64,000 bases of DNA from Platerodrilus igneus (taxonomy: Eukaryota; Arthropoda; Insecta; Coleoptera; Lycidae), in contig JARFIW010001739.1 in assembly GCA_036346225.1 (NCBI GenBank), forward strand, positions 11,387,001 to 11,451,000, in the 5' to 3' direction. This document shows, piece by piece, positions 10,637 to 23,340 of this stretch; the stretch's first letter is position 1, and each line of letters opens with the position of its first letter. A program made the translations under genes and the position numbers. The notes beneath the pieces are model-generated. The model made no database searches. It was not told the origin of the DNA and saw only the letters and a program-made list of their open reading frames with translations.

Positions 10637-13363
10637 ATGCCAAAGTACAATAAAAGAACGAAAACGACCTTCCGACATACAACTACTTTTTATAGAAAAC
10701 TAAAACAGGAATTGAACCTGACTAATAACAGCAATGCTAATTTATTAGCATATAAAATAGTGAAAAGTAACAATATTAAGGAAAAGCTGCCATTAACTCA
10801 ACCACAATTTGTGGCACCACAAACTCAAATTGCAACTGATGATGTTGTATATATAAGTAGTGGAACCCAGGATGTGCAGGACGTGGATTTAGCAGTTAGC
10901 GATGATTTCAACGAAGAGGATGCTCAAGAATGTGATGTATCTGATTACGAAGAAGAGGAAGTTGTTTCTACACAAGTTACACTACTGCAACAAATATCAG
11001 AATGGGCATTAGTGCACAGAATAACACATTCTTCACTAAACGATTTATTAGTAATACTAAATGTTCGGGGTTTAAACTTACCATCGGATAGTAGAACGCT
11101 TTTAAAAACTCCAAGTTCGGTACCTATTACACAAATGGGAAATGGAGAAGTGTGGTATAATGGAATAAAAAATTCATTGTGTGCAGCTTTCTATAAAATA
11201 AAAATTCACGAAAATATAAAAACTCTGTGCTTGGTTTTTAACGTAGATGGACTTCCACCTTTTAGAAATGCACCCACTGAGTTTTGGCTTATCTTAATGA
11301 AAGTCGAAAATGTTCCAAATTTAAAACCACTTGTGGTGTCAGTTTTCTGCGGAGAAACAAAAACACCATTGCATGAATTTCTAACACCTTTTGTAGACGA
11401 ATTAAAAAATCTTCTTGAAAATGGAGTTTTTATAAATGGGCATAAGATTGAAGTTCGCTTAAAATATTTTGTATGTGATATACCTGCAAGGAGTTTTATA
11501 AAAGGTAAGTAATTTGATGATAAATGCTGATGCTTGACAGCCTTTTTATTATGATAGGTACAGTTAGATTTAATGCCGCACATGGTTGTATTAAATGTAC
11601 TGTTGTTAGAGAGTACGATAAAGGAGGAAGGCATATGAGTTACCCACGAATTGATTGTATACTTAGGACCGATGAAAGTTTTTGTAGCAAGTGGGATGAA
11701 GAACATCATAAAGAAGATTCCCCATTATTAAAACTTCCTTTTGATATCGTCAAGGATGTGATAATATCGGATTCTTTGCATTTACTTGATTTGGGTAGGA
11801 GCTATTTTTAATGCTAGTGATATATAAATATATAATAATGCCTATTAATTAACAAAACCCTTACTTAATCATTCTGGGCAAATTTTATAATCACTTATTC
11901 AACTGCCAGCTGTTGAAATTCCCTGTATTATCCTTTAAGATCTTTTTCTATCATCATGAACCTCAAGTGTCACTCTACGTTCTCAAATTAGTACATAGAG
12001 TCACACTTTGTCGACGTTTTATTTAACGTCCACAAATTTTACTTTACGGCAGCAAATTTTATTGCAATGCACTATTTACCTCACGTACTGTAACGTTAAT
12101 ATCAGACATAACTACATTGCCAAAATTTTTTGTCTCCGGAAAAATTTAATATCTACCTTGGAAAACGTTCCATTTTTGGCCTTGCCAGTTTCATGGTCTT
12201 GGCTCTTCGCCTTGGCCATCAGACTCTGACGCAATCAAGAATGTGTAACTTTTCGTTCTCGGTAAATAAATAACTATGTTAGTTCAACTAAGCAAACGCT
12301 TATAAGAAAAGTTTACTGACCGTATAGATTTTTATTAATATATGTCATTGGCAAGCTAGTGCCTTTTTTTACTATAGTTTGTATATAATAACAGGCGAAA
12401 ATGCTTGTATGGATGGATTAATGGAAATTACAACTTTCGCACAAAACTATCGGGAAGAGAAATTGATCTATTATCAAGAATGTTGGAAGATTGTAACAAT
12501 AGACGCCCCACTGAAATTCATCGGGCAATCAGAAACATTAAATGTTTAAAATTCTGGAAAGCTGCAGAATTTAGAACTTTCTTATTATATATAGGCCCTG
12601 TTGTCTTAAAGAACTTTCCGTCAACTGAAGCTTATCATAACTTTTTAACATTGAATTGTGCAGCAACTATTCTTTCATGTAACACATACTTAGTCTACAT
12701 TCATGTCGCCGAACAGCTACTAAAGGATTATGTAGATCAATTCAAAAATATTTATGGAAGAGATTCAATTAGTAGTAACATTCACAATTTAATTCATATA
12801 GTTGATGATGTAAAAAACTTTGGCACTTTAACAAATATCAGTTCCTATCCATTTGAAAATTGTCTTGGTCAATTAAAGCTGTTGATACGTACAGGAAATC
12901 GACCATTAGCTCAAATAGCAAAACGTGTATTAGAAATGTCTAAACTAAACTGCTTTGCAAATATAGGACTGCAGATAAGCCCTGATGTTAAAAGGAAAAT
13001 AGGAATGTAGAACATAACCTGCCTTCGTGCACTAAATTTTTGATGAAGTGTATGTTACTAGTAATTTTATGTTAGGAAATAACATTAAAAACAAATGGTT
13101 TATGACAGTTTCTAATGAAATTGTGGCAATGACAAATGCAACTTACTATCAGGGCAAAATTTATATTTATGGTTCTGCTATCAAAACAAGTTCAACTTTT
13201 TGAATTGCCAATAAAATCTTCGCGATTAAATATATATCAGTCTAATGGGAAACTGGGACATCTATCGTTATATTCTTTAAGCGATATTAAGTGTAAATTA
13301 ATCGCTCTCAAGTATGGGGAGGACTTAGTGTTTATGCCTTTAATTCATACATTAGATTCTTAA
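10637..13363 (+). CDS. TNP2-like transposase, copy 1 (three exons, frameshifted)
   Basis: Exon 1 is best started at the ATG at 10637 (MPKYNKRTKTTFR); the open frame continues upstream to a GTG, but that part is a hydrophobic, non-conserved stretch. Exon 1 ends at 11504 (donor GTAAGT). Exon 2 starts at 11558 after TTATGATAG, the phases match, and it ends near 11794. Exon 3 runs 12395-13363; the exon 2/3 phase does not fit exactly, so that junction is approximate. Conserved blocks are NVDGLPPF in exon 1, CIKC and DSLHLLDLG in exon 2, and AAEFRTFLLYIGPVVLK, NIHNLIHIVDDV and YPFENCLGQLK in exon 3. These resemble TNP2/DUF4218-type transposases, seen in animals as 'transposase domain-containing' proteins. 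The D of VDGLP, a D in exon 2 and the E of PFENC are candidate catalytic residues, an inference from conservation. A one-base deletion near 12993, and more after it, break the C-terminal part, which is intact in copy 2. An acidic segment lies at about residues 80-115 of the trimmed protein. Confidence 0.65.
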
Positions 13364-14735
13364 ACATCTTCTGAGCAGGTACTTACAATTATGTTAAATG
13401 CAGATTATTTAAATACAACTAACAATTACTCGTTGTAAAATTAATATTTTTATTATATTCCATAGCTGTTAGCAAGTATATACCTTTAACAATCATGCTA
13501 CCTTCGTAATTTCTTCATATTAACGAAGATACTGAGGTGGAACGTTACACAACTCAAATGACGTCATAGTGAATATGCCTTTTGGCATAATTTGGAGACC
13601 CAGCCCACAATTCTTCAATCTGCTGGTGGTTTTATAGTATATTTTAATTTACTTGAAGTGATTTGAATGTTACATGTACAGTGTGTCCCAAATTGGATGC
13701 TGCTTATGGATAACTTTGTTATGAATAAAGATACAATAAAACTGTTTTCGATGATACCGGCCAACTTTTGAGATCGATTCAATGGCGAAATTAGAAACGA
13801 GCGATCTTCTTTGTTTCAAATTATTGCCAAAAATTAAACTTTCGCGCATGCCACTGGAACTTCTGTAAAAATTACATAAAAACTAAAGTATTTTTGATAT
13901 TTTGCAAATAAACGAGTTATACAAATTAATAGAATTGTCAAAAATATTAATTTTTGGCTATAATTTGAAAACAAAAGATTGCTCATTTCCGATTTCGACA
14001 TTGAATCAATCTCAAAAGTTGGCCTGTAACATCGAAAACAGTTTCATTGTATCTTTAATAGTAAATTTACCCATAAGCTGCATTCAATTTGGGATGTACA
14101 TTCAAACATGTTGGACTACGCTGACACAGAAAAATGTTGACTTTGAAACATTTGATATACATTATAATTTGAATTAGGGCCACTAGTTTCCCCTATTTGC
14201 AAACAACTTATCTGCAGTTCATATTTAAGAATGAATATGGAATAATTAACTAGTTTCCTATTTCAAACAACTTGCAGATAATGGGGCCTTGATCAAATAT
14301 TTCATAGTGGTTAACTTTTGTTAATGGAATCACCACATCATGCTTTATGTTTGTTTTAATATGACTGATGCTAGCTGCTAGACTTTTCTATATTTGTATA
14401 AGAATATGAATAAAATATTATATATTTGTAGCATTTATTTAACAACAACACATAAAACAATTCATTTTCTCAAATAACTGAAAATAATAGTAATACATAA
14501 AATAATATCGTAATTAACTCAAATGGAGTAAATCATCAGATATGGCTCAAAGTACTTAATATTTTATTATAAAATAGCATATACATACAGTTGATCCGCA
14601 TAATAAGATATTTTAGGAATATTTTGAAAGAACAACAACACCAATATTTAAACACATTGGTGTGATGCAAATCAGTTATTTATTGCGGTGTGTTTGGCCA
14701 GTTTGTGCCTACAAAAGAAACGACCACCATTGCTA
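11377..14735 (+). repeat. Tandem duplication in the transposon, first copy
   Basis: This block, from the end of transposase exon 1 to about 1.4 kb past its stop codon, is repeated at 15258-18659. Identity is very high by eye. Differences are dominated by one-base changes in A or T run length, especially over 13000-14160, where this copy is regularly shorter by one base per run. Coding exons, introns and 3' sequence are all included. Confidence 0.85.
13364..14735. other. Non-coding 3' region of transposase copy 1
   Basis: The region after the transposase stop codon has no recognisable coding sequence. A 91-codon open frame at 13902-14177 is not conserved in frame in the second copy, so it is not supported as a gene. 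The same sequence recurs after copy 2 (17237-18659). Confidence 0.55.
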
Positions 14736-15257
14736 TATCTGGAATTATTCTTTTTATTTAAAAGTATGTTTTTGGTAAATCTTTGACAAGATTCAGTTTT
14801 ACCCTTTCAAGGAAGATTGCTTTGCTGGATAAAATTAAAAGCCCACCATACAAGATATCGTGGATTTGCTGATACAACTGGTATAGCACAATCTACCACA
14901 ACATGTCTCCTCCAAGAAAATCAACTACATAAAGGGTGGAAATTGTAATAGTTACCTATTGTTAACACATGAGGTGCCCAGTGTGGAAGGCAACATCTTG
15001 GAAATTTGTGCAATTACATGCTGAATTCGATTGACTATTAACCAATTCATCAACCATTAATGTAAAAGTTTCCATTTTGCAAATAATATACAGTTTAACA
15101 CTGACAGTAGGCGAACTATTTAAAGAAGCAGAATACAAAGTTGCTTTGCTTTTTCTGGTTTAAAATTTATGAAGGTCCCTGGATTTTTTTAGCAGAGATG
15201 AAGATAAAGACAGACTGCAGGTCCTATAATGAATAATGACAATTTAAATGCAATGAT
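14736..15257. other. Spacer between the two duplicated blocks
   Basis: About 520 bp with no recognisable gene. Its first ~75 bp (ATTTAAAAG ... TTTTACCCTTT words) weakly resemble the sequence following the second copy at 18662-18720. This suggests the duplicated block once extended further and has decayed or been partly deleted. Confidence 0.45.
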
Positions 15258-18200
15258 GATTTCTAACACCTTTTGTAGACAATTAAAAATCTTCTTGAAA
15301 ATGGGTTTTTATAAATGGGCATAAGATTGAAGTTCGCTTAAAATATTTTGTATGTGATAATAAGGAGTTTTATAAAAGGTAAGTAATTTGATGATAAATG
15401 CTGATGCTTGACAGCCTTTTTATTATGATAGGTACAGTTAGATTTAATGCCGCACATGGTTGTATTAAATGTACTGTTGTTAGAGAGTACGATAAAGGAG
15501 GAAGGCATATGAGTTACGCACGAATTGATTGTATACTTAGGACCGATAAAAGTTTTCGTAGCAAGTGGGATGAAGAACATCATAAAGAAGATTCTCCATT
15601 ATTAAAACTTCCTTTTGATATCGTCAAGGATGTGATAATATCGGATTCTTTGCATTTACTTGATTTGGGTAGAGCTATTTTAATGCTAGTGATATATAAA
15701 TATATAATAATGCCTATTAATTAACAAAACCCTTACTTAATCATTCTGGGCAAATTTTATAATCACTACTTCAACTGCCAGCTGTTGAAATTCCCTGTAT
15801 TATCCTTTAAGATCTTTTTCTATCATCATGAACCTCAAGTGTCACTCTACGTTCTCAAATTAGTACATAGAGTGACACTTTGTCGACGTTTTATTTAACG
15901 TCCACAAGTTTTACTTTACGGCAGCAAATTTTATTGCAATGCACTATTTACCTCACGTACTGTAACGTTAATATCAGACATAACTACATTGCCAAAATTT
16001 TTTGTCTCCGGAAAAATTTAATATCTACCTTGGAAAACGTTCCATTTTGGCCTTGCCAGTTTCATGGTCTTGGCTCTTCGCCTTGGCCATCAGACTCTGA
16101 CGCAATCAAGAATGTGTAACTTTTCGTCCTCGGTAAATAAATAACTATGTTAGTTCAACTAAGCAAACGCTTATAAGAAAAGTTTACTGACCGTATAGAT
16201 TTTTATTAATATATGTCACTGGCAAGCTAGTGCCTTTTTTTACTATAGTTTGTATATAATAACAGGCGAAAATGCTTGTATGGATGGATTAATGGAAATT
16301 ACAACTTTCGCACAAAACTATCGGGAAGAGAAATTGATCTATTATCAAGAATGTTGGAAGATTGTAACAATAGACGCCCCACTGAAATTCATCGGGCAAT
16401 CAGAAACATTAAATGTTTAAAATTCTGAAAGCTGCAGAATTTAGAACTTTCTTATTATATATAGGCCCTGTTGTCTTAAAGAACTTTCCGTCAACTGAAG
16501 CTTATCATAACTTTTTAACATTGAATTGTGCAGCAACTATTCTTTCATGTAACACATACTTAGTCTACATTCATGTCGCCGAACAGCTACTAAAGGATTA
16601 TGTAGATCAATTCAAAAATATTTATGGAAGAGATTCAATTAGTAGTAACATTCACAATTTAATTCATATAGTTGATGATGTAAAAACTTTGGCACTTTAA
16701 CAAATATCAGTTCCTATCCATTTGAAAATTGTCTTGGTCAATTAAAGCTGTTGATACGTACAGGAAATCGACCATTAGCTCAAATAGCAAAACGTGTATT
16801 AGAAATGTCTAAACTAAACTGCTTTGCAAATATAGGACTGCAGATAAGCCCTGATGTTAAAAAGGAAAATAGGAATGTAGAACATAACCTGCCTTCGTGC
16901 ACTAAATTTTTTGATGAAGTGTATGTTACTAGTAATTTTATGTTAGGAAATAACATTAAAAACAAATGGTTTATGACAGTTTCTAATGAAATTGTGGCAA
17001 TGACAAATGCAACTTACTATCAGGGCAAAATTTATATTTATGGTTCTGCTATCAAAAACAAGTTCAACTTTTTTGAATTGCCAATAAAATCTTCGCGATT
17101 AAATATATATCAGTCTAATGGGAAACTGGGACATCTATCGTTATATTCTTTAAGCGATATTAAGTGTAAATTAATCGCTCTCAAGTATGGGGAGGACTTA
17201 GTGTTTATGCCTTTAATTCATACATTAGATTCTTAAACATCTTCTGAGCAGGTACTTACAATTATGTTAAATGCAGATTATTTAAATACAACTAACAATT
17301 ACTCGTTGTAAAATTAATATTTTTATTATATTCCATAGCTGTTAGCAAGTATATACCTTTAACAATCATGCTACCTTCGTAATTTCTTCATATTAACGAA
17401 GATACTGAGGTGGAACGTTACACAACTCCAAATGACGTCATAGTGAATATGCCTTTTTGGCATAATTTGGAGACCCAGCCCACAATTCTTCAATCTGCTG
17501 GTGGTTTTATAGTATATTTTAATTTACTTGAAGTGATTTGAATGTTACATGTACAGTGTGTCCCAAATTGGATGCTGCTTATGGATAACTTTGTTATGAA
17601 TAAAGATACAATAAAACTGTTTTCGATGATACCGGCCAACTTTTTGAGATCGATTCAATGGCGAAATTAGAAACGAGCGATCTTCTTTTGTTTCCAAATT
17701 ATTGCCAAAAATTAAACTTTCGCGCATGCCACTGGAACTTCTGTAAAAAATTACATAAAAAACTAAAGTATTTTTTGATATTTTTGCAAATAAACGAGTT
17801 ATACAAATTAATAGAATTGTCAAAAATATTAATTTTTGGCTATAATTTGAAAACAAAAGATTGCTCATTTCCGATTTCGACATTGAATCAATCTCAAAAA
17901 GTTGGCCTGTAACATCGAAAACAGTTTCATTGTATCTCTAATAGTAAATTTACCCATAAGCTGCATTCAATTTGGGATGTACACATTCAAACATGTTGGA
18001 CTACGCTGACACAGAAAAAATGTTGACTTTGAAACATTTGATATACATTATAATTTGAATTAGGGCCGCTATACTTGCGGCCACGTCCCCAATGCTCCAC
18101 CCGGAGGTACTACATTGACATTTTATATACAACACCTTATCTGCAGTTCATATTTAAGAATGAATATGGAATAATTAACTAGTTTCCTATTTCAAACAAC

Positions 18201-18659
18201 TTGCAGATAATGGGGCCTTGATCAAATATTTCATAGTGGTTAACTTTTTGTTAATGGAATCACCACATCATGCTTTATGTTTGTTTTAATATGACTGATG
18301 CTAGCTGCTAGACTTTTCTATATTTGTATAAGAATATGAATAAAATATTATATATTTGTAGCATTTATTTAACAACACATAAAACAATTCATTTTCTCAA
18401 ATAACTGAAAATAATATAATACATAAAATAATATCGTAATTAACTCAAATGGAGTAAATCATCAGATATGGCTCAAAGTACTTAATATTTTATTATAAAA
18501 TAGCATATACATACAGTTGATCCGCATAATAAGATATTTTAGGAATATTTTGAAAGAACAACAACACCAATATTTAAACACATTGGTGTGATGCAAATCA
18601 GTTATTTATTGCGGTGTGTTTGGCCAGTTTGTGCCTACAAAAGAAACGACCACCATTGT
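15258..18659 (+). repeat. Tandem duplication in the transposon, second copy
   Basis: Direct repeat of 11377-14735 with an offset of about 3.88 kb. It starts inside transposase exon 1 at the ATTTCTAACACC word, so it lacks most of that exon. One larger difference is a GC-rich substitution near 18066-18140 (GGCCGCTATACTTGCGGCC) where copy 1 has about 30 unrelated bases. Confidence 0.85.
15262..17236 (+). pseudogene. TNP2-like transposase, copy 2 (5'-truncated)
   Basis: The copy contains only the last ~120 bp of exon 1, then exon 2 (15432-15668) and exon 3 (16266-17236) at equivalent splice sites. The exon 1 remnant has lost several bases relative to copy 1. Exon 3 has two one-base losses, near 16427 and 16686. 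From 16751 to the stop at 17236 the frame is open and supplies the C-terminal half missing in frame from copy 1, ending with the LVFMPLIHTLDS stretch typical of this family's tail. With no start region and several shifts it cannot make a full transposase as it stands. The frameshifts of the two copies fall in different places, which is relevant to whether they are real or consensus errors. Confidence 0.65.
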
Positions 18660-19015
18660 TTCTAAATTCTTTTATTTAAAAGGTTTTGGAAATTTTGAAA
18701 ATTAGTTTTACCCTTTAAAAATATTTTAATGTGGGAGCAGGAATCACAAATTAACCGATTTCCCATGTTAAATCCCCAAATTCGGTAATGAAGAGTGTCA
18801 CTTGTATGTATATCCATATTTAGGATTTTATACATTTTGTTATAATTAAACAATAAGAAAGGTAACCTGTGTACCTCTTTATTTATACCCACATATTTCA
18901 TGTTATTTTACAACTTAAATTACTTTCTTTAATCGGGGCAGCCATTTTAATGGACCTGAATGAATTAGCCTCAATTAAGCGGAATCAACTGTATTAGATT
19001 TGCTTGTTACAATTA
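17237..19015. other. Intergenic region between the convergent genes of the transposon
   Basis: This is the non-coding 3' sequence of transposase copy 2 (to 18659) followed by about 350 bp before the end of the minus-strand DUF4806-like gene. No recognisable gene is seen; short frames at 17545-17912 lie on both strands of the duplicated 3' region. The convergent genes would terminate transcription here, but no clear terminator could be assigned. Confidence 0.5.
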
Positions 19016-20874
19016 TTATATTTCTAGAAAGAAAGCATATGATGCAAGAGGTAATAAAAGTCTGCAATAAATTGAGGAATCTATGTCAGTCTCGATGGGG
19101 CCAGTAAGAACGTCCTCCAAAACCGGGTCTCCTTCTACATCAAATTCTGCATCAACATGAACCTCGACAGATTCAACACTAGGTGTGCGGTTCTCTTGAT
19201 TAGTGCCATGGTTATTTACAAGCTTTATCCTGTAATTATTATAAAATTTTAATACACCAATAATTTATTTAGAAGCAACTTACATTCTACGTAGACTTCT
19301 TTTTTTTGCATGCTTTAAAATGCAATCTTTAAATATATTGTTATTTTTTTGCCTGGTGTGGCGATTGTCGGCAAGTAATACAACATAAAAAATTACTGTC
19401 AGTATGCTTTCTAATGTTTGAAATGATAACTTTTCAGAGGTTTTCTTTCTGGATACTCCTGTCCATGAATAATTGTAAGGACATCTGGGTTAACTAGAAA
19501 ATCAATTACTTTGTATGCTATTTTTATGGCATCCCCTTCTCCACTGGTACCACCAATTTGAGATAATAATGTGATCTATAATACAAAATATTTTTTTTAT
19601 AAATAAACAGAAGTAAATCAGGATAAAATATACCAAGTTAGACTTAACTTCTGTCTTTGTGCGAATTTCCTCATTTAACAAAAGCATTTCTTCACAAGAA
19701 GATAAAGGAAATCTGAATTTCTCGAGGAGATTTACATCTGGTTCACTATTTAACCCGACAACTGCGTTTTTATGTGAACAGGTATTTTGGGACGACAACA
19801 ACTTATAAAGTTTGTCTAAATTAATATTAATTTTTGCATACTGTTGCTTTATATTTTGTTTAATACAGCATATTTCCTTTTTTATACTTTCCATGTCCTC
19901 TAGGATCGGTGTTAGGTCAAATAAACTTGGTGGTGTAGGATGAGCTAAAAAAAGATAAAAAATTTTAGAATTAAAAGTAAAAATTGAGCAATAGATGCAG
20001 TGAATTGCTCACAATATCTCTATTTATAACTAGTGATGTGCTTTTTAAACCATATTATTAAACGTTTGAACAAAATAATATGTATGCACTGAGCCGTCGG
20101 CTGTTAATTTGAAACACGAAAGCACAACAATATCGTAGGTTTTTACTAAATTGTTGTATGCTCTTAAATTATATACTTCAATTATAAAATAAAAAACACT
20201 CGCCATTTTATTAATTAAGTTGTTTCCCTGCACACGTTTTACATTTGGCAGGATTTTTTATTTGAATGTTTAGACAAATTGTAAATGTGGATAGTAACTA
20301 AACGTTTAAACGACACAGTGCTGCTTAAATAACATATCCCCAGTTGTAATAAAGTTCAAAATTTAGAATATTACAAATGAATTTTAAAATATATTTAAGT
20401 TTGTTCACTTTACTTACGTGCATTTTGTATGAAATACTGACCTAGAATTATAATTTCCTCTTCTTGAGGACTACCATGAAAAAGATTGTTCCTGTCGGTT
20501 AAACTAGTAGTAAATGGATTTTTTAATGTGTTATTGAAAACCCTAACAAAACAAATAATTGTATCGCAAATATTACTCATCATACCGTACTTACTGTTTT
20601 TCTGCATCTGAATCAATGCACTCGGTTAATCTTTTTTCCAAATTTATGCCTTTCTTAAAAGTAGCTATGTTGGAACATTTGACAATGCAGTCAAACTGCT
20701 GCCACTGATTTTTATCTGGAACACTATCCGGATCGCTCCTTAAAATCTCTCGGTCGGAAAACTTCAAATGTTGGGGCCAGTATAACGTCCCCCCGTCTTT
20801 CCATTTATGGGTAATTAGAGTAAAATAAATACCCCGCTTTTCTTTAGTGGCCACTATTTTAAAACCGTCCACAT
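19016..20874 (-). CDS. DUF4806-like accessory gene of the transposon (five exons)
   Basis: Five exons can be read on the minus strand: 20874-20595, 20542-20442, 19944-19634, 19575-19284 and 19229-19016. Donors are GTAAGT, GTCAGT, GTATAT and GTAAGT, each acceptor ends in AG, and the codon phases agree at all four junctions, which strongly supports the model. Exon 1 carries the usual amino-terminal pattern (tryptophans, then LYWP, a run of charged residues, and KRLTECIDSD). Exon 3 holds a helical, probably coiled-coil stretch followed by FRFPLSSCEEMLLLNEEI. Exon 4 holds LLSQIGGTSGEG, then SFQTLESILTVIF and DCILKHAKKRSLRR, as in DUF4806 proteins. Exon 5 encodes an acidic tail. A one-base frameshift lies near 19455, and another just after the start codon (MWTV) in exon 1. 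DUF4806 has no firmly known function; a DNA-binding accessory role beside the transposase is inference. Confidence 0.65.
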
Positions 20875-20920
20875 CGTCGGCAAATTACAAAATAAGGTTA
20901 GGAATACTTTTAATGGCGCT

Positions 20921-22433
20921 TGTGATTGAAATATTTACCTACCGCGTGAGGGTATCCAATTAACAATAAATAATAAATGACAGGACCTCTAGCACTATCG
21001 CACCCTCACGTTTCGGGACCTTGCCTCGCAAGCTGCAGCAGTCGGTGAAAGGAGGGGTTCATTAAACAAACACACTAAGACGAAATTCCGATTGTTTTAT
21101 TAAATGGGCTACTAACTAAAACTTAACCTAATTACATATGCATACAAAAATATACAGTAATTAACAGTATTTACAATAGGGCGCCACCATGGGAATTAAA
21201 CGACCCATGGACCAATCGCGGTAATAGCTGTCGTCGCACTTTGTTCGTGGGCGATGAACCAAGATTGCAGGACAGAAAATAAATCACTTCACAGGGGCTA
21301 ATCTTTTAAAGTCTCCGGCTAGCACAAACACAACTTAACTAAACAAAACTAAAATCCTTATTTTATGATTATTAATAACAGTTCTGACTGAAACCACCCC
21401 CAATACAATAATTAATTAATTCTACCGTATTCTACTTAACTTGCATATGGCGACGACCCTCCTTTAACCACGGGGTCATCAACACCAAGAAAAATACGAC
21501 CTTCTCAAGGGTCAAATAGTACAGTAACGTGACTCCTGACCTGAGCTTTGCATACTCAGGTAATCTCGTGGCTTAGTGATTAACGGCCTCTGACACCGTC
21601 GAAACACAATATAATAGGAGACCCTTCTAAAGTGATGCGGTCTCTAAAACAATAACCTAACAGATCAATTTACTTGAACTGAGCTTTAACCCGGAATTGT
21701 ATTTTATGGAAGTCGACAAGTACTGTATTTAAACAAATAACTGACTTATGCTGCATAACACAGCCTTGAGTTCATGGTAATACCACATATACTAATTACT
21801 TACTCAGAGAAATAACTAACTTAGAACATAACGGCACGCACTTGAATTCAGAGAAATAAAACACTTCACTCAATCGTGCAAATAACCGCTAGCTTTAAAC
21901 TCTAACGCGTCTGGAAATAAACAACCCCCATTACACCCGGCTGGCATCCTTATATACATTTAAGTTAATTGAAAAATAACCCCTTGCCTAGCTCTCATAC
22001 TCGACTTAGGATACGCCGGTCGTAAATTTTTAAGATTAATTAAACTGCCAATTGCACTAAGATAGCCACACAAGTAGATCTCGGGACTAATTTTTAGTTG
22101 AGTACTCCGCTAATTGAAAAATTCCTTCCGACCACCCAGACATACATAGGGTCCTAGAGCATGATTGACATCTAATCATAGATAGCAACTAATCTGACAT
22201 GTTTAGTGCCTTTCAAGTAAAGTGCCTTTAGAAAAATTAATTAACTCTTGGATTATATCTTCCTGAAACTTCGCTAGGACGCTACTTGGGTAATCTTGCA
22301 ACCGTTTACAATTGCAGACATACTTATGCTACAAGACCTTCATTCTAATAATTAGAATGCTAAAATTATACTAGAAAATAACTGTTTTTAGAAATAATAA
22401 AACTATTAGAGCGTCATAAAACAGTATGTTACA
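20921..22433. mobile_element. Solo LTR of family R2, copy 1
   Basis: The element starts TGTGATTG and ends GTATGTTACA, and is flanked on both sides by CGCT (20917-20920 and 22434-22437), a 4-bp target duplication as made by many Ty3/gypsy elements. A close copy lies at 51151-52600 with its own 4-bp duplication. No protein motif is seen in its 1.5 kb, consistent with an LTR left after recombination. It contains an inverted pair CCATGGG/CCCATGG at 21187-21210. It lies 46 bp upstream of the DUF4806-like start codon, so it separates that gene from the transposon's right subterminal region. Confidence 0.8.
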
Positions 22434-22437
22434 CGCT

Positions 22438-23340
22438 TAATTTGACAAAAAAAGTGTGGCTCTCGTAGCATATACGTTGTATTGGAGTGACTATTACACT
22501 TTAGTTCCGAAATATGTATGAAAATTTTTAACTATGAAGAGATCACAACTTCTTAATGTAAATTATTTCAGAGAGCGTTACTACCCATACAAAGATAATT
22601 ACTATGAACACATTTTTTTCAGTAATTATCACTTTGTGGTAATTTTTATGAACTACTTCCATATCTATTTACATACTGTGGACGGCCATTATTATATCTA
22701 GAATTATGTTCAATCTGTAAAGTAGTTTTACTTTAAAAATCCTAAAAATAGTATACTTCTTAAATATTCTCAGACTTAAAAAATATTTTAAAAATATTTT
22801 TGTACATAAAAATGCACCACTTGACAGTAAAAAACTCAAATTTCAGTTTAACGAATTTTCACTCAAAAATTATTTTAAATAGAGAGCTTTGAAAATTTTC
22901 GTTCTAGCGCAATAACGTTTATCAGTAAACTTATAGTCGCATATAGATTAGGTGTAATAAGGACGGCATATTTCCAAATATATAACGCCGTTTATTCCTT
23001 TACTTTTAGAAGCCATTATTCTATTCAGCACTCATAATGAATAGGAAATACATTAAAACCTACGCTTTAAGTTATACAGACAAAGAAAGCAATAAATTGT
23101 CAAAGAAGACTGACGTTCCATATAAAGTGACTGATGATAAACTATTACCAACCTGGTGGGTAGTCACAACTTAACTTCAACGTTCTTGCATCAGTTCCAT
23201 AGTGTACACGGCAACTTAATTGCTACGCAACAATTGTTCCCCATTTTGGTTAAGAATCCGTAATAAGATAGTAGTTATTTGGAACTGTGTTCAGTAACAA
23301 AACCTTTGTAGTTCTCGGAAATGGTTGTTGGTACGTGGTG
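22438..23340. promoter_or_regulatory. Right subterminal region of the transposon
   Basis: About 900 bp without a gene between the solo LTR and the right terminus. Short words such as GTAATTATC, AATTACTATGAACAC, GACTATTACAC and AACTACTTCC recur here in both orientations, like those in the left subterminal region. It would have been the promoter side of the minus-strand gene before the LTR inserted. The regulatory role is inference. Confidence 0.4.
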
